DNA of 64,000 nucleotides from positions 233,329 through 297,328 of the forward strand of contig NZ_JOEY01000024.1 of the NCBI RefSeq assembly GCF_000718165.1, read 5' to 3'. Below are positions 1 through 9,658 of the stretch, in pieces. Origin of the DNA: Streptomyces fulvoviolaceus. Lineage in GTDB: Bacteria > Actinomycetota > Actinomycetes > Streptomycetales > Streptomycetaceae. How positions within the stretch are numbered: the first letter of the stretch is position 1; every line of letters starts with the position of its first letter. The position numbers and the translations under genes were made by a program. A model generated the notes under the pieces. It was given only the letters and a program-made list of their open reading frames with translations, ran no database searches and was not told the origin of the DNA.

Positions 1-2
1 CC

Positions 3-2345
3 GCCGCGCAGCCGCCCCGTCCCGCCGCCGGCCAGCCCGCCCGCTCCGGCTCCTCCAACCGCGTCCGCGCCCGCCTCGCCCGCCTCGGTGTCCAGCGCTC
101 CAACCCGTACAACCCGGTCCTGGAGCCGCTGCTGCGGATAGTGCGCAGCAACGACCCGAAGATCGAGACGGCGACGCTGCGCCAGATCGAGAAGGCCTAC
201 CAGGTCGCCGAGCGCTGGCACCGCGGCCAGAAGCGCAAGAGCGGCGACCCGTACATCACCCACCCGCTCGCGGTGACCACCATCCTTTCCGAGCTCGGCA
301 TGGACCCGGCCACCCTCATGGCAGGCCTGCTGCACGACACCGTCGAGGACACCGAGTACGGCCTCGACCAGCTCCGCCGCGACTTCGGCGACTCCGTCGC
401 CCTCCTCGTCGACGGCGTCACCAAGCTGGACAAGGTCAAGTTCGGCGAGGCCGCCCAGGCCGAGACCGTGCGCAAGATGGTCGTGGCGATGGCCAAGGAC
501 CCGCGGGTCCTGGTCATCAAGCTCGCCGACCGCCTGCACAACATGCGCACCATGCGCTACCTCAAGCGCGAGAAGCAGGAGAAGAAGGCGCGCGAGACCC
601 TCGAGATCTACGCGCCGCTCGCCCACCGCCTGGGCATGAACACCATCAAGTGGGAACTGGAGGACCTCGCCTTCGCGATCCTCTACCCCAAGATGTACGA
701 CGAGATCGTACGGCTGGTGGCCGAGCGCGCACCGAAGCGTGACGAGTACCTGGCCATAGTGACCGACGAGGTCCAGCAGGACCTGCGCGCGGCCCGCATC
801 AAGGCGACCGTCACGGGGCGCCCGAAGCACTACTACAGCGTCTACCAGAAGATGATCGTCCGCGGTCGCGACTTCGCGGAGATCTACGACCTGGTGGGCA
901 TCCGCGTCCTGGTGGACACCGTCCGCGACTGCTACGCGGCCCTGGGCACCGTCCACGCCCGCTGGAACCCGGTTCCGGGGCGGTTCAAGGACTACATCGC
1001 GATGCCCAAGTTCAACATGTACCAGTCGTTGCACACGACGGTCATCGGGCCCAACGGCAAGCCGGTCGAACTCCAGATCCGCACGTTCGACATGCACCGC
1101 CGCGCCGAGTACGGCATCGCCGCACACTGGAAGTACAAGCAGGAGGCCGTCGCCGGCACCTCCAAGGTGCGTTCGGACCAGCCGAGGACCACCGGCAAGG
1201 ACGACCACCTCAACGACATGGCGTGGCTGCGCCAGCTCCTCGACTGGCAGAAGGAGACCGAGGACCCGGGCGAGTTCCTGGAGTCCCTGCGCTTCGACCT
1301 CTCGCGCAACGAGGTCTTCGTCTTCACGCCCAAGGGCGACGTGATAGCGCTGCCGGCCGGCGCCACGCCCGTGGACTTCTCGTACGCGGTGCACACCGAG
1401 GTGGGCCACCGCACCATAGGAGCCCGCGTCAACGGACGCCTCGTACCGCTGGAATCGACCCTGGACAACGGCGACCTGGTCGAGGTCTTCACCTCCAAGG
1501 CGGCCGGTGCCGGACCGTCCCGGGACTGGCTGAACTTCGTCAAGTCGCCGCGCGCCCGCAACAAGATCCGGGCCTGGTTCTCCAAGGAGCGCCGCGACGA
1601 GGCGATCGAGCAGGGCAAGGACGCCATCGTCCGCGCGATGCGCAAGCAGAACCTGCCGATCCAGCGCATCCTGACCGGCGACTCGCTGGTGACGCTCGCG
1701 CACGAGATGCGCTACCCGGACATCTCCGCGCTGTACGCGGCGATCGGCGAGGGCCACGTCTCCGCGCAGAACGTCGTACAGAAGCTGGTCCAGGCGCTCG
1801 GCGGCGAGGAGGCGGCCACCGAGGAGATCGACGAGTCGGTCCCGCCGTCCCGCGGCCGTGGCCGCAAGCGGCGCAGCAGCAACGACCCGGGTGTCGTGGT
1901 CAAGGGCGTCGACGACGTGTGGGTCAAGCTGGCCCGCTGTTGTACGCCCGTCCCCGGCGACCCGATCATCGGCTTCGTCACCCGCGGTAGTGGCGTATCG
2001 GTTCACCGCAGCGACTGCGTGAACGTGGACTCACTCTCCCGCGAGCCCGAGCGCATCCTCGAGGTCGAGTGGGCGCCCACCCAGTCCTCGGTCTTCCTGG
2101 TCGCCATCCAGGTCGAGGCGCTGGACCGCTCCCGGCTCCTGTCGGACGTCACGCGCGTCCTGTCCGACCAGCACGTCAACATCCTCTCCGCGGCCGTCCA
2201 GACCTCCCGCGACCGCGTCGCCACCTCCCGCTTCACCTTCGAGATGGGCGACCCGAAGCACCTCGGGCACGTCCTGAAGGCGGTCAGGGGCGTCGAGGGC
2301 GTGTACGACGTGTACCGGGTGACGTCGGCGCGCAGCCGGTCGTAG
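3..2345 (+). CDS. relA: Bifunctional (p)ppGpp synthetase/hydrolase Rel, 5' end outside window
   Basis: This enzyme makes and degrades the stringent-response alarmone (p)ppGpp. The frame is open from base 3, so the true start lies upstream; 780 codons are visible. Domains run in order: HD hydrolase (LLHDTVEDT near base 330), synthetase ([17 protein letters not shown] near 980-1025), TGS ([11 protein letters not shown] near 1310), a Cys-containing zinc/helical region ([13 protein letters not shown] near 1925) and a C-terminal ACT domain. Both the HD and synthetase motifs look intact, so it should be bifunctional, as expected of the single long RSH protein of actinobacteria. It is followed by a strong terminator hairpin and a convergent gene. 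In Streptomyces this gene controls antibiotic production and stationary-phase physiology; that is family knowledge. Confidence 0.96.
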   Translation, partial: AAQPPRPAAGQPARSGSSNRVRARLARLGVQRSNPYNPVLEPLLRIVRSNDPKIETATLRQIEKAYQVAERWHRGQKRKSGDPYITHPLAVTTILSELGMDPATLMAGLLHDTVEDTEYGLDQLRRDFGDSVALLVDGVTKLDKVKFGEAAQAETVRKMVVAMAKDPRVLVIKLADRLHNMRTMRYLKREKQEKKARETLEIYAPLAHRLGMNTIKWELEDLAFAILYPKMYDEIVRLVAERAPKRDEYLAIVTDEVQQDLRAARIKATVTGRPKHYYSVYQKMIVRGRDFAEIYDLVGIRVLVDTVRDCYAALGTVHARWNPVPGRFKDYIAMPKFNMYQSLHTTVIGPNGKPVELQIRTFDMHRRAEYGIAAHWKYKQEAVAGTSKVRSDQPRTTGKDDHLNDMAWLRQLLDWQKETEDPGEFLESLRFDLSRNEVFVFTPKGDVIALPAGATPVDFSYAVHTEVGHRTIGARVNGRLVPLESTLDNGDLVEVFTSKAAGAGPSRDWLNFVKSPRARNKIRAWFSKERRDEAIEQGKDAIVRAMRKQNLPIQRILTGDSLVTLAHEMRYPDISALYAAIGEGHVSAQNVVQKLVQALGGEEAATEEIDESVPPSRGRGRKRRSSNDPGVVVKGVDDVWVKLARCCTPVPGDPIIGFVTRGSGVSVHRSDCVNVDSLSREPERILEVEWAPTQSSVFLVAIQVEALDRSRLLSDVTRVLSDQHVNILSAAVQTSRDRVATSRFTFEMGDPKHLGHVLKAVRGVEGVYDVYRVTSARSRS

Positions 2346-2350
2346 TAGGG

Positions 2351-2396
2351 CATAGGAGAAGGGCCCCGCACCTCGGTGCGGGGCCCTTCTCCTATG
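2351..2396. terminator. Bidirectional terminator between relA and the DUF349 gene
   Basis: A perfect 21-base inverted repeat (2351-2371 and 2376-2396) closes on a CTCG loop. It sits 5 bases after the relA stop and 19 bases before the stop of the convergent gene, so it can serve both. The stem is GC-rich at the loop and has no long T-tract, which is usual for Streptomyces terminators. Confidence 0.85.
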
Positions 2397-2415
2397 GCTC
2401 TGTGTGGCTTTGGCT

Positions 2416-3645
2416 TTAGCCGCCGAACTCCTGCAGACCCTTCAGCGCCTGGTCCAGCAGCGCCTGACGGCCTTCCAGCTCACGCTCCAGCTTGTCGGCC
2501 TTCGCGTTGTTGCCCTGGGCGCGCGCCTGCTCGATCTGGCCCTTCAGCTTGTCCACGGCGGCCTGGAGCTGACCGGTGAGACCCGCGGCACGCGCGCGTG
2601 CCTCCGGGTTCGTCCGGCGCCACTCGGTCTCCTCTGCCTCCTGGAGGGCCCGCTCGACCGTGTGCATCCGGCCCTCGACCTTCGGCCGCGCGTCACGCGG
2701 CACGTGGCCGATGGCCTCCCAGCGCTCGTTGATCGTACGGAAGGCGGCCCGTGTCGCCTTCAGATCACCGATCGGCAGGAGCTTCTCGGCCTCCTCGGCC
2801 AGCTCCTCCTTGAGCTTCAGGTTCTCGGTCTGCTCGGCGTCCCGCTCGGCGAAGACCGAGCTGCGGGCGGCGAAGAACACGTCCTGGGCGCCGCGGAAGC
2901 GGTTCCACAGGTCGTCCTCGTGCTCGCGCTGGGCGCGGCCCGCGGCCTTCCACTCGGTCATGAGGTCGCGGTAGCGCGCGGCCGTGGGACCCCAGTCCGT
3001 CGACCCGGACAGCGCCTCGGCCTCGGAGACCAGCCGCTCCTTGGTCTTGCGGGCCTCCTCGCGCTGCGCGTCCAGCGACGCGAAGTGCGCCTTGCGCCGC
3101 TTGGAGAACGCCGAGCGCGCGTGCGAGAAGCGGTGCCACAGCTCGTCGTCCGACTTGCGGTCCAGGCGCGGCAGACCCTTCCAGGTGTCCACCAGCGACC
3201 GCAGCCGCTCACCGGCCGCCCGCCACTGGTCGGACTGCGCCAGCTCCTCCGCCTCGGCGACCAGCGCCTCCTTGGCGTGGCGCGCCTCGTCGGACTGCTT
3301 CGCCCGCTGCTGCTTGCGCTCCTCGCGGCGCGCGTGGACCGTCTCGACGAGCTTGTCCAGCCGGGTCTTCAGCGCGGCGAGGTCACCGACCGCGTGGTGT
3401 GCGTCGACCTGCTCCCGAATATGGTCGATGGCCGTCTGCGCGTCCTTCGCCGACAGGTCGGTGGTCTTCACGCGCTTCTCGAGGAGGCCGATCTCGACAA
3501 CCAGGCCCTCGTACTTGCGCTCGAAGTAGGCCAACGCCTCCTCGGGGGAGCCGGCCTGCCAGGAACCGACGACCTGCTCGCCGTCGGCCGTACGCACGTA
3601 CACGGTCCCCGTCTCGTCGACGCGGCCCCACGGGTCGCTGCTCAC
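2416..3645 (-). CDS. DUF349 domain-containing protein
   Basis: This is a soluble, highly charged, mostly helical protein of 409 residues. Three DUF349-type repeats are visible, each with the pattern LxxxWK/E..G followed by a long helix (LVDTWKGLPR, LMTEWKAAGR, INERWEAIGH), and the C-terminus is predicted coiled coil. The GTG start at 3645 is chosen because GGAGGAGG lies about 6 bases upstream; an in-frame extension to 3750 has no such site. DUF349 proteins are widespread next to rel in Streptomyces, but their molecular role is not established, so no function is assigned. It converges on relA and shares its terminator. Confidence 0.88.
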   Translation of the reverse strand: MSSDPWGRVDETGTVYVRTADGEQVVGSWQAGSPEEALAYFERKYEGLVVEIGLLEKRVKTTDLSAKDAQTAIDHIREQVDAHHAVGDLAALKTRLDKLVETVHARREERKQQRAKQSDEARHAKEALVAEAEELAQSDQWRAAGERLRSLVDTWKGLPRLDRKSDDELWHRFSHARSAFSKRRKAHFASLDAQREEARKTKERLVSEAEALSGSTDWGPTAARYRDLMTEWKAAGRAQREHEDDLWNRFRGAQDVFFAARSSVFAERDAEQTENLKLKEELAEEAEKLLPIGDLKATRAAFRTINERWEAIGHVPRDARPKVEGRMHTVERALQEAEETEWRRTNPEARARAAGLTGQLQAAVDKLKGQIEQARAQGNNAKADKLERELEGRQALLDQALKGLQEFGG

Positions 3646-3780
3646 AGCGCCTCCTCCACATGATGCCTGCAGAGGGCTTCGGCGCCCCCGGGCATCGTCC
3701 ACAGTTTCGTCACGGCCAACATAGGCGACCGGCGGGTTGCCTGTCCGCATCCCGCGCGACCGAAGTTTCGCTGCTGGGGG

Positions 3781-4611
3781 TCAGGATTTCGTGACGGTTG
3801 CCTTGTTGATCACGACCGTTGCGTTCGGCGTCCCGTCGCCCGCTCCGGTGTTCTCTCCGGCGGCGGCGATCTTCTTCAGGACCTTCATACCGGATTCGGA
3901 AATGGTGCCGAACGGTGTGTAGCTGGGCGGCAACTGGCTGTCCTGGTAGACCAGGAAGAACTGGCTGCCGCCGGTGTCCGCCTGGCCGGTGTTCGCCATC
4001 GCGACCGTGCCCGCCGGGTAGATGTTGTCCTTGAGGCTCTTGTCCTTCAGATTCTCGTCCGGAATCGTGTAGCCGGGCCCGCCGCTGCCGGAGGCCGTCG
4101 GGTCGCCGCACTGCAGCACGTAGATGCCGCTGGTGGTGAGCCGGTGGCACGAGCTGTGGTCGAAGAAGCCCTTGCCGGCGAGGAAGTTGAACGAGTTCAC
4201 GGTGTGCGGCGCCGCCGACGTCTTCAGCGCGACGTCTATCTCGCCGCAGGTCGTCGCGAGCTTCAGGGTGTACTTCGCCGACTTGTCGATGGTCATCGTC
4301 GGCTCCTTCTTCCAGGTCGCCGTCTTGACCTTGCCCGCGGCGGCCTTCTCGCACGGGTCCGGCGCCTTGCTGGTCGCCGATGCGCTCGGGCTCGCCGCGG
4401 TGCTCGCCTCGGTGCTCGCACTGGCCTTGTCGTCGTCCTTGAGGACACCGGTCGTGTAGAGCGCCACGCTGCCGATCAGGATCACGCCGAGCACCGACGC
4501 GATCACCGAGTTGCGTGCGCGCGCCTTGCGCCGTGCGGCCGTGCGCCGCTGCTGCTGCCGCAAGAACTTCTCTCGCGCGAGCTGCCGCTTCCGCTGTTCC
4601 TGGGTGACCAC
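3781..4611 (-). CDS. Membrane-anchored cyclophilin-type peptidyl-prolyl isomerase
   Basis: A 276-residue protein with a basic cytoplasmic N-terminus (about 35 residues rich in R/K/Q), one transmembrane helix (about residues 35-56, SVIASVLGVILIGSVALYTT), a Ser/Ala/Thr-rich linker and a cyclophilin domain (DHSSCHRLTTSGIYVLQCGDP; later GSQFFLVYQDSQLPP and YTPFGTI). It should catalyse prolyl cis-trans isomerisation outside the membrane. The GTG start at 4611 is preceded by a GAGGAGAG ribosome-binding sequence about 7 bases away. Some catalytic-pocket positions diverge from canonical cyclophilin A (for example GSQFFL stands in place of the FF[IV]xT core), as is common in actinobacterial members. 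It is divergent from the metallo-hydrolase gene. Confidence 0.9.
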   Translation of the reverse strand: MVTQEQRKRQLAREKFLRQQQRRTAARRKARARNSVIASVLGVILIGSVALYTTGVLKDDDKASASTEASTAASPSASATSKAPDPCEKAAAGKVKTATWKKEPTMTIDKSAKYTLKLATTCGEIDVALKTSAAPHTVNSFNFLAGKGFFDHSSCHRLTTSGIYVLQCGDPTASGSGGPGYTIPDENLKDKSLKDNIYPAGTVAMANTGQADTGGSQFFLVYQDSQLPPSYTPFGTISESGMKVLKKIAAAGENTGAGDGTPNATVVINKATVTKS

Positions 4612-4791
4612 CGGGTTCTCTCCTCATGCGTCTCGTACGCCTGCTGGGACGCGTGCGTCTTGTGAGCCGACCGCCTGCGTGTGCCCCGTACCGTATATGG
4701 GTTCGCTGAGGAATCGGCAGCGCCGGTAGGCTCTGACCACTGGCGCAGCCGCCCAGAAGCCCACGCGTATCGACACAAACGAAGGACGATC

Positions 4792-5514
4792 GTGCTCATT
4801 GCCGGGTTCCCCGCCGGGGCCTGGGGGACGAACTGTTATCTCGTCGCCCCCGCCGCCGGTGAGGAGTGCGTGATCATCGACCCGGGCCATCAGGCCGCCG
4901 AGGGAGTCGAAGAGGCGCTGAAGAAGCATCGGCTCAAGCCCGTCGCGGTCGTCCTCACGCACGGCCACATCGACCACGTGGCCTCGGTCGTCCCGGTGTG
5001 CGGCGCGCACGGCGTACCGGCGTGGATCCACCCCGAGGACCGGTACATGATGAGCGACCCGTCGATGGGGCTCGGCCGTTCCATCGGGATGCCGCTCATG
5101 GGCGAGCTGACCGTGGGGGAGCCGGACGACGTCAAGGAGCTGACCGACGGCGCGCGGCTGGAGCTCGCGGGCCTGGAGCTGTCCGTGGCGCACGCGCCCG
5201 GTCATACCAAGGGGTCGGTGGCCTTCAGGATGCCCGAGACGTCCGACATCCCGTCGGTCTTCTTCTCGGGTGACCTGCTCTTCGCCGGCTCCATCGGACG
5301 CACCGACCTGCCCGGCGGTGACATGGACGAGATGCTCGACTCGCTGGCCCGCGTGTGCCTGCCGCTCGACGACTCGACCGTGGTGCTGTCGGGGCACGGC
5401 CCCCAGACGACCATCGGCCAGGAGCGCGCCACCAACCCGTATCTGCGGCAAGTGGCCGCAGGCCGCCAAGATCGCGGTGAGGGTGTCAACACCCCTCCCC
5501 GACGAGGAATGTGA
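4792..5514 (+). CDS. Metallo-beta-lactamase-fold hydrolase (glyoxalase II-like)
   Basis: A 240-residue hydrolase of the glyoxalase II/MBL superfamily. The metal-binding motif THGHIDH is at residues 56-62, followed by the downstream His in HAPGHTKGS, the Asp in FFSGDLLF and the terminal His in VLSGHGP, so the binuclear metal site is complete. The GTG at 4792 is taken as the start because GAAGGA lies just upstream and the protein then begins with the typical first beta strand; the frame stays open further upstream without a ribosome site. Its substrate is unknown. It lies 12 bases before hisS and is probably co-transcribed with it, as in other Streptomyces. Confidence 0.88.
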   Translation: MLIAGFPAGAWGTNCYLVAPAAGEECVIIDPGHQAAEGVEEALKKHRLKPVAVVLTHGHIDHVASVVPVCGAHGVPAWIHPEDRYMMSDPSMGLGRSIGMPLMGELTVGEPDDVKELTDGARLELAGLELSVAHAPGHTKGSVAFRMPETSDIPSVFFSGDLLFAGSIGRTDLPGGDMDEMLDSLARVCLPLDDSTVVLSGHGPQTTIGQERATNPYLRQVAAGRQDRGEGVNTPPRRGM

Positions 5515-5526
5515 CGAGAGACTTTC

Positions 5527-6789
5527 GTGAGCACCTTTCAGGCCCCCAAGGGCACGTACGACCTGATCCCGCCGGACAGCGCCAAGTTTCTGGCGGTCCG
5601 TGAGGCGATCGCCGCGCCCCTGCGCAATTCGGGCTACGGCTACATCGAGACGCCGGGCTTCGAGAGCGTGGAGCTCTTCGCGCGCGGTGTGGGCGAGTCG
5701 ACGGACATCGTGACCAAGGAGATGTACGCCTTCGAGACCAAGGGCGGCGACAAGCTGGCCCTGCGCCCCGAAGGCACCGCTTCCGTACTGCGCGCGGCTC
5801 TTGAGGCCAACCTGCACAAGGCGGGCAACCTCCCGGTCAAGCTCTGGTACTCCGGCTCGTACTACCGCTACGAGCGCCCGCAGAAGGGCCGTTACAGGCA
5901 CTTCTCCCAGGTGGGTGCCGAGGCGATCGGTGCCGAGGACCCGGCGCTGGACGCCGAGTTGATCATCCTGGCCGACCAGGCGTACCGCTCGCTGGGGCTG
6001 CGCAACTTCCGCATCCTGCTCAACAGCCTGGGCGACAAGGAGTGCCGGCCGGTGTACCGGGCCGCGCTGCAGGACTTCCTGCGGGGCCTGGACCTGGACG
6101 AGGAGACGCTGCGCCGTGCGGACATCAACCCGCTGCGGGTCCTGGACGACAAGCGCCCGGACGTCCAGAAGCAGCTGACGGACGCGCCGCTGCTCCGCGA
6201 CTACCTCTGCGACGCCTGCAAGGCGTACCACGAGGAGGTCCGTGACCTGATCACGGCGGCCGGTGTCGTCTTCGAGGACGACCCGAGGCTGGTCCGCGGG
6301 CTGGACTACTACACCCGTACGACCTTCGAGTTCGTCCACGACGGTCTGGGCTCCCAGTCCGCGGTGGGCGGCGGCGGTCGCTACGACGGTCTGTCCGAGA
6401 TGATCGGCGGCCCGGCGCTGCCGTCGGTGGGCTGGGCGCTGGGCGTGGACCGTACGGTGCTGGCTCTGGAGGCGGAGGGTGTCGAGCTCGAACTCCCCTC
6501 CACGACCAGTGTGTTCGCGGTGCCGCTGGGGGAGGAGGCCCGCCGCGTTCTCTTCGCCAAGGTCACCGAGCTCCGCAAGGTCGGTATCGCCGCCGACTTC
6601 TCCTACGGCGCCAAGGGGCTCAAGGGCGCGATGAAGAACGCCAACCGCAGCGGTGCGCGCTTCACGATCGTCGCCGGCGAGCGCGACCTCGCCGAGGGCG
6701 TCGTCCAGCTCAAGGACATGGAGTCCGGCGAGCAGACGGCGGTCGGGGTGAACGAGATCGTGGCGGAGCTGGAGTCGAGGCTGGGCTGA
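5527..6789 (+). CDS. hisS: Histidyl-tRNA synthetase
   Basis: Class II aminoacyl-tRNA synthetase charging tRNA-His, 420 residues, the normal length. The class II motif 2 region ([18 protein letters not shown]), the histidine signature [12 protein letters not shown], a glycine-rich GGGGRYDGL and motif 3 ([13 protein letters not shown]) are all present, followed by the anticodon-binding domain. It starts with GTG, with GAGAG about 7 bases upstream. It is likely co-transcribed with the MBL hydrolase gene and ends in a large inverted-repeat region shared with the convergent response regulator. Confidence 0.97.
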   Translation: MSTFQAPKGTYDLIPPDSAKFLAVREAIAAPLRNSGYGYIETPGFESVELFARGVGESTDIVTKEMYAFETKGGDKLALRPEGTASVLRAALEANLHKAGNLPVKLWYSGSYYRYERPQKGRYRHFSQVGAEAIGAEDPALDAELIILADQAYRSLGLRNFRILLNSLGDKECRPVYRAALQDFLRGLDLDEETLRRADINPLRVLDDKRPDVQKQLTDAPLLRDYLCDACKAYHEEVRDLITAAGVVFEDDPRLVRGLDYYTRTTFEFVHDGLGSQSAVGGGGRYDGLSEMIGGPALPSVGWALGVDRTVLALEAEGVELELPSTTSVFAVPLGEEARRVLFAKVTELRKVGIAADFSYGAKGLKGAMKNANRSGARFTIVAGERDLAEGVVQLKDMESGEQTAVGVNEIVAELESRLG

Positions 6790-6803
6790 GGGCGCGGGCG
6801 GCG

Positions 6804-6998
6804 GAGGTCTTTTTCGCCCCCGCCGCCCCTTCCCATTCCCGTCCCTGGGGGCTGCCGCCCCCAGACCCCCGCTGTCGGCCCTGAACGGGCCTCGTCCTCA
6901 AACGCCGGACGGGCTGAAATCAGCCCCTCCGGCGTTTGAGGAGCGGAGCCCCCTGGGACGGGATGGGACGGGTAGGGGCGGCGGGGGCGAAAAACCTC
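6804..6998. terminator. Nested inverted repeats between hisS and the response-regulator gene
   Basis: Two inverted repeats are nested. The inner pair (6895-6917 and 6920-6942) is 23 bases with one mismatch and two bases between the arms; it resembles the TCCTCAAACGCCGGA palindrome repeated in many Streptomyces intergenic regions. The outer pair (about 6804-6850 and 6951-6998) is an imperfect repeat built on TTTTTCGCCCCCGCCGCCCC. The structure lies between convergent genes and is most simply a bidirectional terminator. Confidence 0.7.
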
Positions 6999-7620
6999 AG
7001 TCCAGCAACCCGAACCGCATCGCACTCGTCACCGCCGCCGTCCGGTCGTCCACCCCCAACTTGCCGAAGACCCGCAGCAGATGGGTCTTCACGGTCGACT
7101 CCCCGATGTACAACCGCCGCCCGATCTCCGCGTTCGTACACCCCTCCGCCACCAACCGCAGCACAGCCGTCTCCCGCTGAGACAGCCGCGGCCGTTCCGG
7201 CCTCGTCCGCAGCTGGTCCACCAGCCGCGCCGCCACCGACGGAGCCAGCACCGTCTCGCCCCGCGCAGCGGCCCGCACCGCTTCGGCCAGTGCACCCCGC
7301 GGCAGATCCTTCAGCAGGTACCCCGCGGCCCCCGCCTCGACCGCCCGCAGGATGTCCCGGTCCGTCTCGTACGTCGTCAGGACGATCACCCGGCAGGCCA
7401 GCCCGGCCTCGGACATCCGCACGATCGAGTCCACGCCCCCGCCGCCCGGCATCCGCAGATCCATCAGCACGATGTCGGGGCGGAGTTCCGCCGCCAGTGC
7501 CTCGGCCTGTGGGCCGTTGACCGCGTCGGCGATCACGTCCAGGTCCGGCTCCGCGCTCAACATCGCCCGCAGGCCCTCCCGTACGACGGGATGGTCGTCG
7601 GCCAGGATGATCCGGATCAT
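6997..7620 (-). CDS. NarL/LuxR-family response regulator
   Basis: A 207-residue DNA-binding response regulator: receiver domain (acidic pair D8-D9, phospho-acceptor D54 in VLMDLRMP, T/K switch region VIVLTTYET), then a LuxR-type helix-turn-helix (LSQRETAVLRLVAEGCTNAEI, about 145-165). Its ATG overlaps the stop of the sensor-kinase gene by 4 bases (ATGA at 7617-7620), so the pair is translationally coupled. It is the last gene of an ATPase-permease-kinase-regulator unit and probably controls that ABC transporter. Confidence 0.93.
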   Translation of the reverse strand: MIRIILADDHPVVREGLRAMLSAEPDLDVIADAVNGPQAEALAAELRPDIVLMDLRMPGGGGVDSIVRMSEAGLACRVIVLTTYETDRDILRAVEAGAAGYLLKDLPRGALAEAVRAAARGETVLAPSVAARLVDQLRTRPERPRLSQRETAVLRLVAEGCTNAEIGRRLYIGESTVKTHLLRVFGKLGVDDRTAAVTSAMRFGLLD

Positions 7621-8816
7621 GGCGAGCTCCTGAAGGGTGGTACCGGCAGGCGCACGGTCACCGTCGTGCCGTCGCCCGGGGCGCTGCGGATCCGGGCCGT
7701 CCCGCCCACCTCGGCGGCCCGGGCGCGCAGCCCCGCCAGACCGTAGCCGTCACAGAGCGCGCCCGGGTCGAAGCCGCGGCCGTCGTCCCGTACGGACACG
7801 GTGAGGGCGTCGTCGGTGTACGTCAGCTCGATGCCCGCCGTCGCCGAACTCCCCGCGTGCTTGCGGCAGTTCGTGAGCGCCTCCTGGCAGGAACGCAGGA
7901 CCACCACCTCGGGACCTGCGGGCAGCGGACGCACCGGGCCGCTCACGTCGAGGGACGCGGAGTGCCGGGCCGCCAGCCGGCGCAGGGCGTCCGGCAGCGA
8001 GGCGCCGTCGAGGTCGGCGGGTGTCCCGTCGGCGACCAGGGCACGGGCCTCGGCGAGGTTCTGCCGGGCCGTCTCGTCCATCAGCGCAAGATGGCGGCGG
8101 GCCTGCGGCACGTCGTCGTCCAACTCCGCCTCGACGGCCTGGATCAGCATCAGCAGGCTGGTGAAGCCCTGGGCGAGGGTGTCGTGGATCTCGCGGGCCA
8201 TCCGCTCCCGTTCGGCGAGCGCCCCGTGCGCCGTCGACAGCCGCGAGACCTCGTGCCGGCTCGCGTCCAGCTCGGCGATGAGGTCGGCCCGCTCCTGGCT
8301 CTGCTCGATGACCCGGATGATCCAGCTGCCGATGGCCATGGAGAAGACGAAGGTGACGACCGCGAACACACTGTTGAAGAAGACGGCCTCGTCACCGGGC
8401 GACCACAGCAGCGCCCAGCCGATCACGGGCGCGAGGTTGATGACGCCCACGGTCACCAGCGCCCATCGCATCCGCAGCGTCATGAAGCACTGGGGCACGA
8501 GCGCGAAGGCCATCAGCCGCGTCTCGCCGACCAGGACCGCCGACGACAGGAACAGGGCCAGCGCCGTGCCGAGGTAGCGCAGGGCCCGCCGCTCGTCGGG
8601 CGGGTCGCCCCGCAGGATGGGGCGCCCGACCCACACGTAGAGCGGGATCAACGGGACGAGCAGCCCCGCCGCGACGCCGCGGACCGGCCACCCCGGATAC
8701 CCCGTGCCGAGCACGAAGACCAGGGTCGCCAGCCACATCAGTGCGAAGTAGAAGTCCCAGAGCCGGAAGGAGCGGTCCCAGGTGTACGCACTCCCGACGC
8801 CTGCCGGACCGTTCAT
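7617..8816 (-). CDS. NarL-type sensor histidine kinase
   Basis: A 399-residue membrane kinase. The first about 165 residues contain several hydrophobic helices, followed by a coiled linker, the HisKA_3 box with phospho-acceptor H211 (MAREIHDTLAQGF) and a HATPase domain (VRDDGRGFDPG; GYGLAGLRARA). It would phosphorylate the adjacent regulator. The ATG at 8814-8816 overlaps the permease stop (ATGA), which fixes the start; the frame remains open upstream but runs over the permease gene. The external signal is unknown; being coupled to an ABC exporter suggests drug, peptide or lipid stress sensing, which is inference. Confidence 0.93.
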   Translation of the reverse strand: MNGPAGVGSAYTWDRSFRLWDFYFALMWLATLVFVLGTGYPGWPVRGVAAGLLVPLIPLYVWVGRPILRGDPPDERRALRYLGTALALFLSSAVLVGETRLMAFALVPQCFMTLRMRWALVTVGVINLAPVIGWALLWSPGDEAVFFNSVFAVVTFVFSMAIGSWIIRVIEQSQERADLIAELDASRHEVSRLSTAHGALAERERMAREIHDTLAQGFTSLLMLIQAVEAELDDDVPQARRHLALMDETARQNLAEARALVADGTPADLDGASLPDALRRLAARHSASLDVSGPVRPLPAGPEVVVLRSCQEALTNCRKHAGSSATAGIELTYTDDALTVSVRDDGRGFDPGALCDGYGLAGLRARAAEVGGTARIRSAPGDGTTVTVRLPVPPFRSSP

Positions 8817-9658
8817 CCGTCGCGCCGGTTCTTCCACCGGAAGGTCAGCAGACACAGCACCAATCCTCCGACGCACCACGCCCCCAGCACCAGGGCGGCC
8901 CGTCCGAACTCCCAGCTTCCGGCCTGTTCCAGGACCTGCGCCGACTCCGGCAGGAACACCCCGCGCAGTCCTTGGCACATCCACTTCAGCGGGAACAGGG
9001 CGCCGATGTTCAGCATCCAGTCCGGGATGGTGTCGATCGCGATGTACACCCCGGAGATGAACTGCAGGACGAGGAAGGGGAGTACGACCACGGAGGTCGC
9101 GCTCTTCCCGGACTTCGGTACCGAGCTGATCGCGATGCCGAGCAGCGCGCACGCCGTCAGACCGAGCACGAAGATCCAGGCGAAGTCGAACCAACGGCCC
9201 ACGTCCGAGGGCAGATCGACGTCGTACAGGGTCGTGCCGACGAGCAGCAGGATCGCCGTCTCCAGCAGCCCCGTGACGAGAACCAGCCAGATCTTGCCGA
9301 GGAAGTACGACGCCGGCGGCATCGGCGTCCCGCGCAGCCGCCGCAGCACCTTCTCGTCCCGCTCGATCGCGATCGAGATGCCGAGCGACTGGAAACTCGT
9401 CGACATGATGCCGGCGGCCATCATCGCCGGGACGTACAGCTGCGAGGCGGTGATGCCGGCGCCCTGCACGTCGTCGCTGAAGATCGACGCGAACAGGAAC
9501 AGGAAGACGACGGGGAAGGCGAAGGTGAACACGACCTGGTCGCGCTGCCGGAAGAACTGCTTGATCTCCAGGGCGCCGTGCTGCAGTCCGAGCCCCCACG
9601 CGCCCGGAAGCCGTACCGCGACTTCACCGCGCGCTTTCCGTACGGCGGTCGTGGTCAT
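8813..9658 (-). CDS. ABC-2 type transporter permease
   Basis: A 281-residue integral membrane protein of the ABC-2 export family, with about six hydrophobic segments (for example VVFTFAFPVVFLFLFASIF and IFVLGLTACALLGIAISSV). The start ATG at 9656-9658 overlaps the stop of the ATPase gene (ATGA). Together they form a DrrAB-like exporter, and the pairing with a two-component system is a common arrangement for drug or peptide resistance in actinobacteria. The substrate cannot be read from the sequence. Confidence 0.92.
   Translation of the reverse strand: MTTTAVRKARGEVAVRLPGAWGLGLQHGALEIKQFFRQRDQVVFTFAFPVVFLFLFASIFSDDVQGAGITASQLYVPAMMAAGIMSTSFQSLGISIAIERDEKVLRRLRGTPMPPASYFLGKIWLVLVTGLLETAILLLVGTTLYDVDLPSDVGRWFDFAWIFVLGLTACALLGIAISSVPKSGKSATSVVVLPFLVLQFISGVYIAIDTIPDWMLNIGALFPLKWMCQGLRGVFLPESAQVLEQAGSWEFGRAALVLGAWCVGGLVLCLLTFRWKNRRDG

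Noticed and set aside
8817..9599. Upstream continuation of the histidine-kinase frame
   Set aside because: It runs through the permease gene in another frame; the ATGA overlap at 8813-8816 gives the real start.
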